A stretch of DNA of 64,000 nucleotides from Bemisia tabaci (lineage: Eukaryota; Arthropoda; Insecta; Hemiptera; Aleyrodidae), in assembly GCF_918797505.1 (NCBI RefSeq), contig NC_092795.1:36808592-36872591 (forward strand). Direction: 5' to 3'. Below, piece by piece: positions 10,501 through 21,820 of this stretch. The notes under the pieces are model-generated. The model was not told the origin of the DNA and searched no databases. It saw only the letters and a list, made by a program, of their open reading frames with translations. The position numbers were made by a program, and so were the translations under genes. The number at the start of each line of letters is the position of its first letter. Position 1 is the first letter of the stretch.

Positions 10501-10994
10501 CTCCAATGTCCGTATTCCCTCAACTTTCTGGTCTACCACGAGCAGATCAAGTAAAATTAACCCGGCTGTGCATTGGGCACACGTCTTTCACCCACCAATA
10601 CATCATCAAGAAAGTCCAACCCCCGACCTGCATCTCTTGTAATGTCCCTCTCTCAGTTAAACATGTTTTAATAACTTGCCCCACATATCAACAATTAAGA
10701 TCCAAAATTTTCCCTCCACTTTCTGACCTCCATACCATCCTTTCAAAGTATTTTCATGAAATCCCTCCCTTTTTTAAACGAATTAATCTCCAAATTTAAT
10801 GTATTCTTTCCTTGTCCATCTCCAAATTTAATGCATTCTTTCCTTGTCCTAAATTTTAATTTTCTACTACCCTTTTTGTGACTCCTACTTCTTAAATATT
10901 TAAATTATGTTTTTTTGACGATCTCTCCTCATCTACGGTGTTAATGGCTTCAATGTTAAAGCACCAAATAAATGTATTTACCAACCAACCAACC
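10501..10994 (+). mobile_element. 5'-truncated LINE: reverse transcriptase C-terminal domain and 3' UTR
   Basis: The frame at 10506-10799 encodes 97 residues typical of the region after the reverse transcriptase/RNase H of I- or jockey-type LINEs: TRLCIGHTSFTH at residues 19-30, then Cys42, Cys45, His53 and Cys58 in the CxxC-x7-H-x4-C arrangement of the terminal zinc-binding motif, followed by PTYQQLR. After the stop there is a roughly 195-bp 3' UTR ending in CCAACCAACCAACCA. The start codon is incidental, because the element is truncated on its 5' side. It is non-functional. Confidence 0.8.
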
Positions 10995-11503
10995 ATATAT
11001 ACATACATATATACATACATATATATATACACATGAATTTGAATGGCATATATTTTCGTGATCTACGACCCGTGATCGGTGCTCTTCACAATGTCTCAGG
11101 TCTGGATTCGACATCATGGGAGAATGCAATAGTGTATTTCCTTCGGAAAATACACTAAAATAAAATACGCGCTGAGAGTTTAAAATTGTGACATCACAAT
11201 ATGCAGTGATTTATTTTCACTATCGATGCATACTGTGCCTGCTTTAAGTACGGCGGATTAATGCTGGTTCATGCGCACACAATAAACAAAATTGTCAAAA
11301 TTAAGGTGAATTTTTATTTGCACTCTTGGTGGGGTTTGTGAATAAAAATCCATAATTTAAAATTAATGCAGTCTTCCTTGTTCATAATATTGTTTATCTC
11401 TATTTGATCTTAGAAAACGGTTGAAGGTATTTGTCCCCAACGAAAATGAACAGAAATATGATTCAATCATAAAATTGTGTCTGCGGCTCGAACAAATGCT
11501 GAA
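10995..11503. other. No gene; one small hairpin
   Basis: TAGTGTATTTCC-TTC-GGAAAATACACTA (about 11131-11158) forms a short stem-loop. The remainder shows nothing recognisable. Confidence 0.4.
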
Positions 11504-11611
11504 TTTCTGTCAAACGGAACTATGTGCATTATAACGTAAGCTCTGTTATGCACGTATGCTTAGGGGTCTCAGGGCTCATGTCTTGATGCACATAGTTCTG
11601 TTTGGTAGAAA
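11504..11611. mobile_element. Small foldback element
   Basis: TCTGTCAAACGGAACTATGT on the left is matched by the inverse of ATAGTTCTGTTTGGTAGA on the right, about 24 bp of imperfect inverted repeat enclosing 60 bp. The right edge continues AATACGTCCAATT, similar to the ends of the foldback at 32805-32890. Confidence 0.55.
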
Positions 11612-12536
11612 TACGTCCAATTAAGTTCAAGAGAGGAGTGCAATGCTCCCGAAACACATTCTACTTTTTACTTTTTATTTCAGCTTGTCTTACTTTGAGT
11701 TTCTAAAAACTCTTCGTGTTTTTTGCCATCATAATATGATTGAAACAATCAAAATAGACCCATCGGTTGCTCCGAGTGTTAGGCTGCGATGAAATAATTT
11801 AATCAATCAAAATAAAACCGACTGTTGTTTCAAATTCCGGACTCTTTGGCGCAAACCGCAAAAATTAGTATACATAACGTCTCACCGGGAACGATTGTAT
11901 GAAATTCTTCCAATGTCATCACTGTCCTTCTTTAAAGACCAATCATCAATTTTCAGCAGTTGAAATTAAAAGATAAAACAAAAAACGAACAAAAAGAAAG
12001 AGTGTCTCATGAAGAACGGCCGGAGTGTGCCTTCAAATTGTTGATTAGGCCACACAGCCCTCTCGAGAGTTAAAATAGTTGCATGTTCAATCTCGTACTT
12101 ACGGACGACTTAACCAGATATGTGCACATGTTTGGAGGACTGACTATTCCTGTCCGTCGTTGCTCCATGCTATTCTTGTAAATTGAAGCCTTCATCTACC
12201 ATGTTTTATTTTTTCGCTTTATCATTTTATTGATCACGGCGCGGCGGCTCATTTAGACAGAGACGACCAGAAGTTTCTGAGATGGAGCTTTAGGGCTCGA
12301 TATTATAGACGGAGAGTCGTGTGTGGCACCATTATTCGGAAATTTGTACTCTGCCAAATTTTTGAGAGATTCTTATTTTTTATTCAATCCCTCAATGACG
12401 GGTTACTCACTTCATTGGAACTCTGAGAGAAATATACCTATGTTTGTCCCGCCTTTCAATCAGAAAATTAGAATTTGATTAAAAAACTGTGATTACAAAA
12501 GAAGCATGTCTTTTTTGTTTTTTGAACCGAAGACTC
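11612..12536. other. No gene recognised
   Basis: AT-rich, no convincing ORF, repeat or RNA structure. Confidence 0.45.
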
Positions 12537-12778
12537 GGCATACCAGGATGGGCAGTCGGAAAGCTCAACATGCCTCGCCTTTTTCAATTATTGAGTTAAA
12601 ATGTTCCGGTTTGGATTGTGGTGCTATTTCATCGAGGGGAAAACTTTTTGGGGTGCCACGACCCCCGACTCCCCAAGGGGGCAAGGAAGGGGAGCATTTC
12701 TGAACCTATCAACATTTTCAAAAGGGTACCCCACCTTCCCTTGTGACACTTGTATCGAGCGTTTCTTTTGCAGATATT
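12537..12778. mobile_element. Degenerate family-I element
   Basis: It opens CATACCAGGATGGGCAG-TCGGAAAGCTCAACATG and closes with TATCGAGCGTTTCTTTTGCA, which is inverted relative to the opening and matches the family-I terminus seen at 7383 and 8046. The interior has a short GC patch around 12660. ORFs through it (12506-12810, 12629-12856 reverse) have no domains. Confidence 0.4.
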
Positions 12779-12986
12779 GGGAGGCTTCGTCACTAGAAGC
12801 GAATTTTTAAAGTTCCGAACCTCTATGGGTAGTTCTGTCCCGGCTTGTCTCATCAATCACCAACACCAGTGGACACCGTTTTTACCAAGTTCGACCAATC
12901 AGGTCCGTTGGTTTTCGATAGAACGAACCTTTTGTAGAAGCACCTCGCGAGGTGGTACCAAAATCACGCACCAACGTTGCGACTCG

Positions 12987-13296
12987 CACGGAGAAAAAAA
13001 CTTCGTGCGTGGGACCCGAAGTTGAAGTCATATGGATCTCTGAAGTTTTCGGATCACGTACCTAAAAACTTGAGGTCGAGCTGCCGAAGTTCGGGTCAGA
13101 CATCTGAAGTACTTCGATATATACCGAAGGGTTTGGGTCACACATCTGAAGTACTCCGGTACATACCGAAGTGCTTCGATGTCTGACCCGACCTCCGGCA
13201 GCTCGACCTCAAGTTTTCGGATGCGTGATCAGACAACTTCAGAGATCCATATGACTTGAACTTTCGGTCCCATGCACGAATTTTTTTTTCTCCGTG
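12987..13296. mobile_element. Family-C long-hairpin MITE, copy 2
   Basis: The termini are CACGGAGAAAAAAACTTCGT and TTTTTCTCCGTG. The arms pair over most of 310 bp: GTCATATGGATCTCTGAAGT with ACTTCAGAGATCCATATGAC, and GAGCTGCCGAAGTTCGGGTC with GACCCGACCTCCGGCAGCTC. The arm ends match copy 1 well, while the centre has been rearranged into repeated TCTGAAGTAC modules. Confidence 0.88.
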
Positions 13297-13775
13297 CGTT
13301 ATAATCATCGAATCGGAAGTTCCGAACTTAAATAGAGTGGCAGCTCGGAGGTTCGGGCACAAAAGTAGTACCGAACCTGAGTAAAATTCGCTTCAAGGAG
13401 TTTTCCCCTTTGTACACAAGTAGCTTTGAAGCTTATTACTCCGGACGCGTACCAATCGAGAACTGACCAAATGTCAGGCAGGTACGTGATTTGAGCCGTC
13501 GGCTATGAATCGACTATGTAAATGGAGTTAATTCAACTCGAGCTGGGCGAGCGAGAACCACGGTCGCGAATTTCCATCGCGGCGGAGCGGAGCGGCACGG
13601 ATCCGCGCGAAGAGAAAGTGCGCGCCTCCCTCCCCCCCCCCCCATCCCGGGGGCCCCCGGCCCCGCCAACACCGTGCAAGAACTGCTTCTTTCACTCTCT
13701 GGGAGCGTTGATCGCGACTCGTGTAAAACACCGTCACAACGTTGCCGCGTCCGAAATTGACCGGAAAATTCGAAA
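13297..13775. other. No gene; small GC-rich patch
   Basis: 13530-13690 is GC-rich with a C homopolymer near 13630. ORFs on both strands there overlap each other and have no recognised domain. Confidence 0.35.
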
Positions 13776-14450
13776 ATAGATTGTATTCGATACCTCGAAC
13801 GGATGAGATTGTATCGATATCGATTGGTTCAAAACCTAGATATAGCCTCAAAAGTTAATTGAATCAGTGAGAGCGGAAACACAACAACTCGGAAAAATGA
13901 AAATAATCAAGACACACTCAAGACTGCACAGTGGGTGAAGAGGTTAGATTTAAGAAAAAGATTTTTGCTGCCGAAAGACAAGTACTCATGGACATGGACT
14001 CTTTAAAGGTCAAAGTTGGAACAGATGCGCTAACTTCAATGACCTTTATGGAAATTAAATGTCTTTAATGGAAATTGGGCATTTTCGAGTTACCGAGTTG
14101 GTGCGTTTTCGTTATCATTGATTCAATTGAGTAACCTGACAGAAAGGAATTTTGATGATAGATTTTTGATTCGTGAAGAGATGGAGAGATGCCAGCTTCC
14201 GGAAGATCTCTACCATGACAGATTCCTGTGGCGGGTAGGCGTCGCAGAGCGCCCCAGCGCGCCGTAAAATCGGCCTCTACTTACATACATTTTTGATTCG
14301 CATGAGTACCAATTGGCCAAGACTAGTGAAATTGCCATGAAATTTCTCATTTTCAGCTTTTCTGACAAATATCCTAAAATGTTAGGTTGAGGTTATGCTA
14401 TATTGTTTTGAATCAAACGATACAGCGAACCACTATCGAATACGATCCAT
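13776..14450. mobile_element. Family-H TIR element, long copy
   Basis: The left end ATAGATTGTATTCGATA and the right end TATCGAATACGATCCAT are inverted copies. Sequence inside each end matches the short copy at 60514-60793 in inverse orientation: TATCGATATCGATTGGTTCA and AGCCTCAAAAGTTAATTGA on the left, TCTCATTTTCAGCTTTTC and TATTGTTTTGAATCAAACGA on the right. About 400 bp in the middle (roughly 13870-14280) is absent from the short copy. No intact transposase is visible. A or TA at the edges suggests TA target use. Confidence 0.7.
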
Positions 14451-15218
14451 TCGAATGAAATTGATAGTTGGTGGTCCAATCGGTTCTCCGTGCTTCTTTT
14501 TTTGTGAGTAGAAGGCTGGGAGAGATAATTGCAGGAAGCCTACGTATCAGCGATCGCAGTAAGTTGCGTTTTGATAGAAAATGTATCGCGATTTTATAGA
14601 CGGCGATTCATTGCAATATTATCGAATGAAGTGATAAAGTGCGATTTTTTGGGACCCGATTTTATAAAAATAAAATTGCGACAAGATCGAGGATAATTGT
14701 TCAGGTGTTGATGACGAGCCAAGCGATTTCATCACCAAAAAGTTGTTAAAAAATTGCAACTTAATTTCTAAACATCGCGATTTTTCCGTTGAAAAATGCT
14801 ACTTTGGAGATATGAGAGAATTTGAATAACGATGTCCAACTAACCCATGATGCACGGTCCTGCAGTCCGACCGTTTAATCTCAGGACTCATGATATTAAT
14901 ATCAAAATGAGCTACCTGTCTTCAAATTTTTGAATAAAAATCCAGGACTCACTAAATTTCGCAAAGTGGAGGAAACACTCGCTAAGGATTTGGTCGCAAA
15001 GCGCCTGGCATTGACCTCCAAGTACAAAGTTCACTTAATAATTAAGAGGATATAGGATACCTGGAGCAACACACCTGTCGTAGGTCGTAGGGCCGTCGTA
15101 GGTGTCATGCAAAATGAAGCGTGTTCATAGGGACTATATACCCTATGGATAGCTACGAAAATAATGATAATCGACCGGTAGGTCTTTAGAACGAACTGTG
15201 AAAAGAAATGAACATTTT
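14451..15218. other. No gene recognised
   Basis: Several GCGATTTTAT/ATAAAATTGC phrases occur between 14560 and 14700 in both orientations, suggesting a degenerate foldback. No clear ends. Confidence 0.35.
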
Positions 15219-15390
15219 TATTGTTCAAGTAGGAAAGATTTTAGCTTTATCACGTGATAAAAAAAATCCCGGGTTTTATTTCCAGAGAGTGGACTTACGT
15301 AAAGACTCCCTGTCCACAGCCGTAAAAATCACGGAAATGGGCCAAATAAATCAGTCTAACGAAATGTGAAAAAAAAATGAAAATTTCAGG
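15219..15390. repeat. Single unit of the family-O repeat
   Basis: Landmarks TTTATCACGTGATA, GCCGTAAAAATCACGGAAAT and a following AACGAAATGTGA match the two tandem units next to the N gap at 31081-31397 (TTTACCACGTAATA, GCCGCAAAAATCATGAAAAT). Confidence 0.55.
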
Positions 15391-17299
15391 GTCACAGAGC
15401 TTTTAAAAAGAAGGTGCTTAGCTCAAGCATGATGGATCTTGAATTTGCCGCCGTTATTTTTTCCATCTTGATTTCAGCTGAGTTTTTTTATAGTACAAGA
15501 AAAATAATGCTTGGGTTAAGCAAAAAAGTAGTTTATGAAGCAGAAAAATTATTGATTTAAGAAAAAATACTTCTTGCGGCAAATTTAAGGATTCTTTTCT
15601 GTCAGTGTATTTTAGTGATTGCACTGTTTTTGTTATGGGGTCTCTCAGGTATTCATTTGGGAATGATGTCAAAAATAAAATCAAGAGGATGGAGAAAAAA
15701 TAAAAATATCTTGCCTGATACAATCATAGTAAAATTGATTAATAAATTTTTGAAATGAGTAAATGGTGAGAGTATTATAATGTGACAACAGAGGCGTCCA
15801 TTCTGAGCGTCGCGACGCTGAGCTGCGCGGCGAGCGGCGGGTGCGTCGCCCTCTGGGCGAGTTCAAGTTGACGGCTTCGATCGGAATGAGCAAATGTCAA
15901 TGTCACCGAAAGTTCGTCTGTGCAATCAGAACTTACACGTTCGTCACACGCATGCATGCATCACTGCGAATTGCTCATTCCTTCAGTGATAAATTCAGTC
16001 AGAATTCAGATAGTTTGGTCATGGGTGTCCACCTCGAAGATTGTTTCAGATACGTCGCAGGATAATAGTCAGATCAGGCAATTTGTCAAATATTTTGACT
16101 AATTGTTAGATTGAAATTCTGAGCATTTTTCTAATTTTAGACAAAATAATGCATTGCTCATGCAAGGAAGAATTCTCTGTAAAATGTGCATCATGTAAAA
16201 GTATTTTACACAATTTTTAGTTCCTAAACGAAAATTTATCTTACTATTTGCAGCATGTTATTAAACACAGAATTTGTGAAATACTATGGTTTAAATACGC
16301 AACCAGCATTTGAAGAGAAAAAAACGAGGACAGTTCGTAGATTTTATGAGTAATTTTTTCCAAAATTTTGAAAACTTGTGAACTCTTTGTTATCAATTTA
16401 AACACTAATGCAAACCATCAAAATTGAATATTTTCCTAGGAATATGAAACACTGCTTGATTTGACTGATTGCCTGCGACAGATTGAACAAACCGGCAGAG
16501 ACACGACTGTAGAGAGCTAGAGGAAATCATATCATTTGCAAAAATCCACTAGACCTTGCCTGCACAGGTAACTTTTTTGTTAATAGTTTGTTTGCACTTC
16601 GTAAAATCATCACCGTCAGTTTGTGAGGGACGTTGAATGTTCCCAATTATTTCATGTCTTTATGTAAAATTCTAGTAAAGGCCACGCTTCCTCACCTCTG
16701 AAAACGGTAATAAACATGCAGTTTGTGGGGAAGATGAGCAATCTTTACCCCCCCCCCCCCTTTAAAGTATTAAAGTAAATTTGTAAAATTACGGATTTTA
16801 TTTGCGAGGATATTAAAGAGGAAATTCTGTTTTGCACGTCTTGCATTTGTAGCATGTATATTTGTATTCAGAATCGTTAAACAAGCAGGAAGCTCCAACG
16901 CATTGGCGTCGGAGAGCGGCTCTGGGGGCAGTAGTTGTAGTCAAGAATGAGGGCCTAGACACATTTTGTCATTGATGTACAATCCGACAACTGTCGATTC
17001 ATGTTTTGTAACTTAGCAGATTTACGTAGCCGGTGTATAAATGTGTATTGGGCTTTGATATGGCGAATACATGGCATTATCACTTGTTGTATACTTTTAA
17101 TTTTGAAAGCTCTTTGGAGGTCCGCTTCCTAAAAAATCTCTGGTTGATAAGTCGTTTAGCGAGGCTGCAAAAAATTTGCATTTTTATATCTGAAAGTGTA
17201 GGTATTGGTTTTTTGTATAATTGTTTTTTTGGATTGCTGGAAAAGTAACGCATACTTCTATAATTTAGGACTGAGTCAGGGAAATATAAGGTTCGTTAA
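15391..17299. other. No gene recognised
   Basis: A small GC-rich patch (15790-15870) has overlapping ORFs on both strands without domains. A C homopolymer lies at about 16747-16760. Otherwise AT-rich. Confidence 0.4.
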
Positions 17300-17592
17300 A
17301 TAGTAAATATTCCTAGTACCGTGTGACACTATTGTTAACGAAAAGTTTTTGCAACTTGTCAAAGAGGTTGTTGAATGATCTTCGAATAACTTTTGATGAG
17401 CTAGAGGTAATGGTTCTATCTGCAGCTCGTGGACTTCTGTACGATATTGTCCAGAATCATCTAAATTTTCAAAAAGTGTCCGCTTGTTCGATACCCAATT
17501 TGCTCATTCATGCATACAAGGAGAAGCGCATGAAAGCTTTAGCAGACATTTTGGAGATGAATCAAGAATTAGATGAAGAATTTATGACTTAA
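17300..17592 (+). pseudogene. Mariner-type transposase N-terminal fragment
   Basis: The 89-codon frame at 17323-17592 reads like the DNA-binding half of a mariner (SETMAR-type) transposase: RITFDELE at residues 21-28, then YDIVQNHLNFQKVSA at 40-54, IPNLL at 57-61 and AYKEKRM at 64-70, matching the family pattern of a helix-turn-helix followed by KVxAxxVPxxLTxxHKxxRM. It stops after an acidic ELDEEF stretch, just where the catalytic domain with its first aspartate should begin. No terminal inverted repeats are visible nearby. It is a dead remnant, and the exact 5' extent is uncertain. Confidence 0.6.
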
Positions 17593-18087
17593 ATCACGGC
17601 ACCTTAATCACGGGATGACCTTAATTACGGCAACTATTTATTGTCCATGAGATGCAGATGGTTCCATTTCCCTAGCTCATCAAAAGGTATTCGAAGATCA
17701 ATTTCATCAGCCACCCGTACGAACCACGTTTCTAGTGACCCGTACTTGCTTCGCACGTATGAAACATACAATCAGAGAAAACAGAATTCATCTTACAATA
17801 ATCAATAATCAGTAGGACATGACATGAATCGTTGCGATGTATAATACGACATTATAATGCGGCATTACTATTGTAATTCATTTTAATGTTTAGGGGCATT
17901 ATAAATCATTATTGCCACGTCGGAATGAAATGTTGTAGACTGAATTGAAAAGTATGTTGGCAAAATTTATTATAAAAATAGTATAATATGTAGGTACATA
18001 ACATAAAGGTAATACAAATTAAATGATTAGAGCGTGTATATTTCATTACATTATAGGTATATTACAATCATTTTTGTCATTGTTGGA
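17593..18087. other. No gene recognised
   Basis: AT-rich. No catalytic-domain continuation of the mariner fragment was found here. Confidence 0.4.
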
Positions 18088-18140
18088 AATTTTGATAGTT
18101 TGAATTTGATAGTTGATAGTTGATAGTTTGAGAGTTGAAA
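18088..18140. repeat. TTGATAG heptamer repeat
   Basis: GATAGTTGATAGTTGATAGT and flanking variants give about six imperfect heptamers. Confidence 0.7.
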
Positions 18141-18455
18141 ATTTGGTTATTTTATTTAGTTAAGGTGATTCGATAGACGCCATATTTGTGTCAGAATGGC
18201 ATGCGACATATCCCATCAATTGGTTCCATTTTTTCATTTACTCATCATTTTTCTCCAATTTTAAGTTTCGCAATTCTGTTTTCAGGAGACTAAAGCACTC
18301 ACTTATCAATTTGTATATTTATATTGAGTTTAGGGTAGAGACGTATTCCTCACCGGAATTGAGGAATGGAGGTGTTACAGTAAGTCCGGCATTAGGTTCC
18401 ATTTCGACATCAGCGACGATCAACGCTACGATACTGGAAGCCAGTCTTCCGATAT

Positions 18456-18967
18456 TAAATCCCTAGCGGGGAAGAAAAAAAATGCCTAGATTTCGCTAAA
18501 AATCCCTAAATCCCCAGATTTGCTCAAATATACTTAAAAAATCCCTAGATTTTGCAAAAAGCGCCATTTTTTTATGAAGCATCATGATGTCATTCGATGT
18601 AGCGATTTGCAATATTTAAATCTGATTGGCTCGTTTGAATTTTGGCGCTCTCTGAAAGCAGTGCTAATCCAGACCAATAAAATGAAAGAATATTAGTTGA
18701 TTTCTTATTATTAACAGGTTGAATGCAGTTGAATGTCAAGTACATCGAAGGACGCAATCGTTTTAATTTCCGGCTTATTTGCGGGGAAAATAGTGTTGCC
18801 AAAAAGGCCTACAAAATATAGATGAAAAAATGTTTTCGATTGTCGAAGCTAGAATTGAGGTTAAAAAGTTGATTTTTGGTAACTTTACCTCATCAAAAAA
18901 AAATCCCTAGATTTCCTGAAAAATCCCTAAATCCCTGGAAATTCCGGAAAATCCCTAAATCTAGGAA
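18456..18967. repeat. Segment bounded by clustered AAATCCCTA motifs
   Basis: AAATCCCTA-type nonamers occur at least four times in the first 100 bp and four times in the last 70 bp of this stretch (for example AAATCCCTAGATTTC near the right edge), with about 340 bp of unrelated sequence between. Clusters of subterminal motifs at both ends are known from some DNA transposons. I cannot define exact termini or a target duplication. Confidence 0.35.
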
Positions 18968-20620
18968 TAAACTCTTAGACATCGGATGGCTGTTGGAAGC
19001 ATTAGAGTCAACATTTGAAACGCTGCTGCAGAATTTGCCGGGAGTATAATCGAGTGTTGAAAGTCAGTAGAATTGAACAATGTAATAATTGCTTTCCGAA
19101 ATAAGCGTTATAATAAAAAAACAACGAATCTGAACTGTTAATACTGGAACACACCTTCTGTAAATGTACCTTGCGAGAGATAAGTAAAAAAATAGATGTA
19201 CTGGAGGAGAAGTGCTTCTCCACAGAGTTTGAAGAAGGAAAAAAAATGCCCCAAATTTACTTACTTCAGCATTTTTGGCAAAATCACTGCAATTTCCGAA
19301 CCTTTTTTGGCCAGGGCCAAAATTAAATGATTATGAAGGGCCACTTAGATGTTGTAGATAAAAATAGGACTGTTGAAAAAGTCGCCGTTTTCAATAAATA
19401 TGTACCCGGAATGGAAGACATCTAGGGGAAAATTGTTACGATTTTCCGATGCAAATATTTTCCTACAATCTATTTTCCTGCGTTTTGGGATTATACGTAC
19501 TAAGCAGGCTAAGGGCCCGTTCGCCAAAACTAATCGGAACTGTATGAATGAATTGCTCCTTTTAAAAATCAAAACAATATCGAATTGCGATATATTACAC
19601 AGTTAAGATAGGGCTATGTCCTGTCGTAAGCGGCGACATAAAGTCGATATCATTTCAATAATCGCCCCAATGGCCACGATAGTTGTTAGACGTTTACGGT
19701 TTCCCTGGTAACCTTTGTTTGCTATCAGCTGATATCGAGTAAATGACTAGGAAGCTCCAACCCAGTGGTTAAAGCTTCCTTAACCGCGAAAACTTTAAAA
19801 TTCAAATTTTCAAATTTTGAACGTAAAGTACATTTTTTCCATCACGAGATAAAAGCACAAACAAGTTTTGAATTGTTGACTGTATCACCATGATTCCAAA
19901 AATACAATACACAACATAGCATTGACTAACAATAAAACAGTATGCAATAAAATAAAGTCATGACAAGGAACATAGCCGAAAATGGCGCCGATTCCCATCA
20001 ACCAACGCGCGGTCTCTACAATGTAACATGCTGCATTGATACTCCCCAGCTGGGACCGTCCGGAATAGCAGCTCTAGTGCAAGCACCAGAGCCGCTAAAA
20101 ATTGTACAAGAAAATGATGGAGAATTCCCCACTTTAATCAAGAATGTGGAGATGAAAATGATTGCGCGTCCATTGCCGTAATGTAATGGGCAAATCCACA
20201 GTACTGAGTTATTATTATTTTTAAATATTTTAATGCAACTAGATCTGATGAATCGCAATGTAGAGAATTATAATTCTGAAGAAAATACAGCGTGATTATT
20301 AGAAAATGGTAGGTGAGGCAAAGTCAGATGATTTGTGAGCCTATCCATTTTTCCTGTCTCGGCGTTTAAGTCTCTGATGACACTGGACGCGGACGTGTCT
20401 GCAGGTTTACATGCATCATGAATTCCAGTTGTATCTTGAATTCCAGGTCTTGCTAATTAACGGATGTCTTCCGAGCCGTAAAGTTCTCAAGAGCCAACAC
20501 CCAGTCCCATTCAGAATGTTCATGTGTCTTTTAAATTTATGATAAGCAGGTTATGTTTTGGATTTTGGGTTTTTTTTTTTAAAACTTGAATAGGGAGTTC
20601 TCATTTTTCAAAGTCCAATT
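18968..20620. other. No gene recognised with confidence
   Basis: It contains the 73-codon ORF at 19960-20181 listed separately. Otherwise AT-rich with short ORFs on both strands. Confidence 0.4.
19960..20181 (+). CDS. Hypothetical small ORF, possibly an exon remnant
   Basis: Seventy-three codons with balanced, protein-like composition (PQLGPSGIAALVQAPEPLK in the middle, acidic QENDGEF, then a hydrophilic end). I do not recognise a family. There is no strong acceptor upstream. It may be a fragment of a transposon or a chance ORF. Confidence 0.2.
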   Translation: MTRNIAENGADSHQPTRGLYNVTCCIDTPQLGPSGIAALVQAPEPLKIVQENDGEFPTLIKNVEMKMIARPLP

Positions 20621-20877
20621 CAGCCGTGCTAAGGAAGAAAGCCGTATGAGCAGCCGAGAATCGCCAAATTTCTTCGGATAACACATGTTTTTTGAGGAAA
20701 GTTATGAATTGTTATGTATCCGTGAAATTTTCAGATATTTTAGATCAATTTGAGGAACAAAACTATCTGAAAAATTCGGGAAAAAATATTCAAAAATTGT
20801 CCAGCAAATTTGATTTTTAGTGGAGCAAGTCTTGCAACCTTTGAAAGCTCGTACGATGTTTTCCTTCAGCACGGCAG
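20621..20877. mobile_element. Family-A palindromic MITE, copy 3
   Basis: The ends are CAGCCGTGCTAAGGAAGAAA and TTTTCCTTCAGCACGGCAG. AATT stands directly on both sides, consistent with a 4-bp target duplication. The core is more diverged than in copies 1 and 4. Confidence 0.78.
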
Positions 20878-21592
20878 AATTGTAGAGCGATCTTTTCAGA
20901 TATTGTTAAATGATGAAAAATGTTGATCCCATCAAGAGAATTCAGTGTTCGTAACGCCAGTATAGTGGGTTCTGAAGTGTTACCACTTCAAACAAGCATC
21001 AATTCAGTGCAGATTACGTACGCAAATGTTGAGGTTGACTGTGCTGGTCATGAGTGAACAGAGTTCAACAGAAGGGAAGTGAGTTAAAACAAGGACCTAT
21101 CACAAGTTTAAGGTGCGATTCATCTATTAGACTCTATGTTGCGATTGTGTTCATATTCTTTCATTAGACGCTAAGACCCTCTTGACCTGTGTGATTCGCA
21201 TGGATTACAATGACCGTAAAGTTTCAGCAGTGACAACGAATACGGCGCTTAAAGATGAAATTCGCAGCTTAGTTTCATATGAAGATATTTACGGCTAATA
21301 TAGCTCAGAACTACTCCTCACTCATTATGCTTACTCGTTTTTTGTTCTGACTTATTTTCATTTATTTTTCAAAAGGTGATTTGGTTCATTCCTGAATAAT
21401 TCAGTCCAAAAAAGGGATACCTTACCTGTATACGGTCGTTTTCATATCCCTGTTACTGCATGAACTTGAATTTACGCAAAAATTCGAACCAAAAGCTATT
21501 TTTGTCGTAACAGAGTGGAAATACACACCGCGTAATGCAAAAATGTAGTCTCCAAATTTTCATAATTTCATCAACTATGTATTACTATAATT
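20878..21592. other. No gene recognised
   Basis: AT-rich, nothing convincing. Confidence 0.4.
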
Positions 21593-21820
21593 CACTGAAA
21601 AAAAACACATTGGATCTCGAGTCCAGACTCTTTAAAACATCGACAAGAAAAAGTACTCTTGATTCAATCAGAATCTAGCTGAAATCAAGAACCAAGCCTC
21701 TTAATTTAAGCGGATTTCGTTATTTGATTCAAGCAAAAATCCGATTGAATCAAGAGTATTTTTTCTTTTCAATGTTTTCAAGAGTCTGGACTCTAGATCC
21801 AATGTGGTTTTTTTCCAGTG
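21593..21820. mobile_element. Family-B palindromic MITE, copy 3
   Basis: It begins CACTGAAAAAAAACACATTG and ends GTGGTTTTTTTCCAGTG. The arms contain TCGAGTCCAGACTCTT and the inverse AAGAGTCTGGACTCTAGA. TT lies on each side, a 2-bp target duplication. Confidence 0.87.

Noticed and set aside
14170..14270. LINE C-terminal tail (EDLYHDRFLWR-like peptide) inside the long family-H copy
   Set aside because: It resembles LINE tails only if a frameshift is assumed, and no poly(A) or tandem tail follows.
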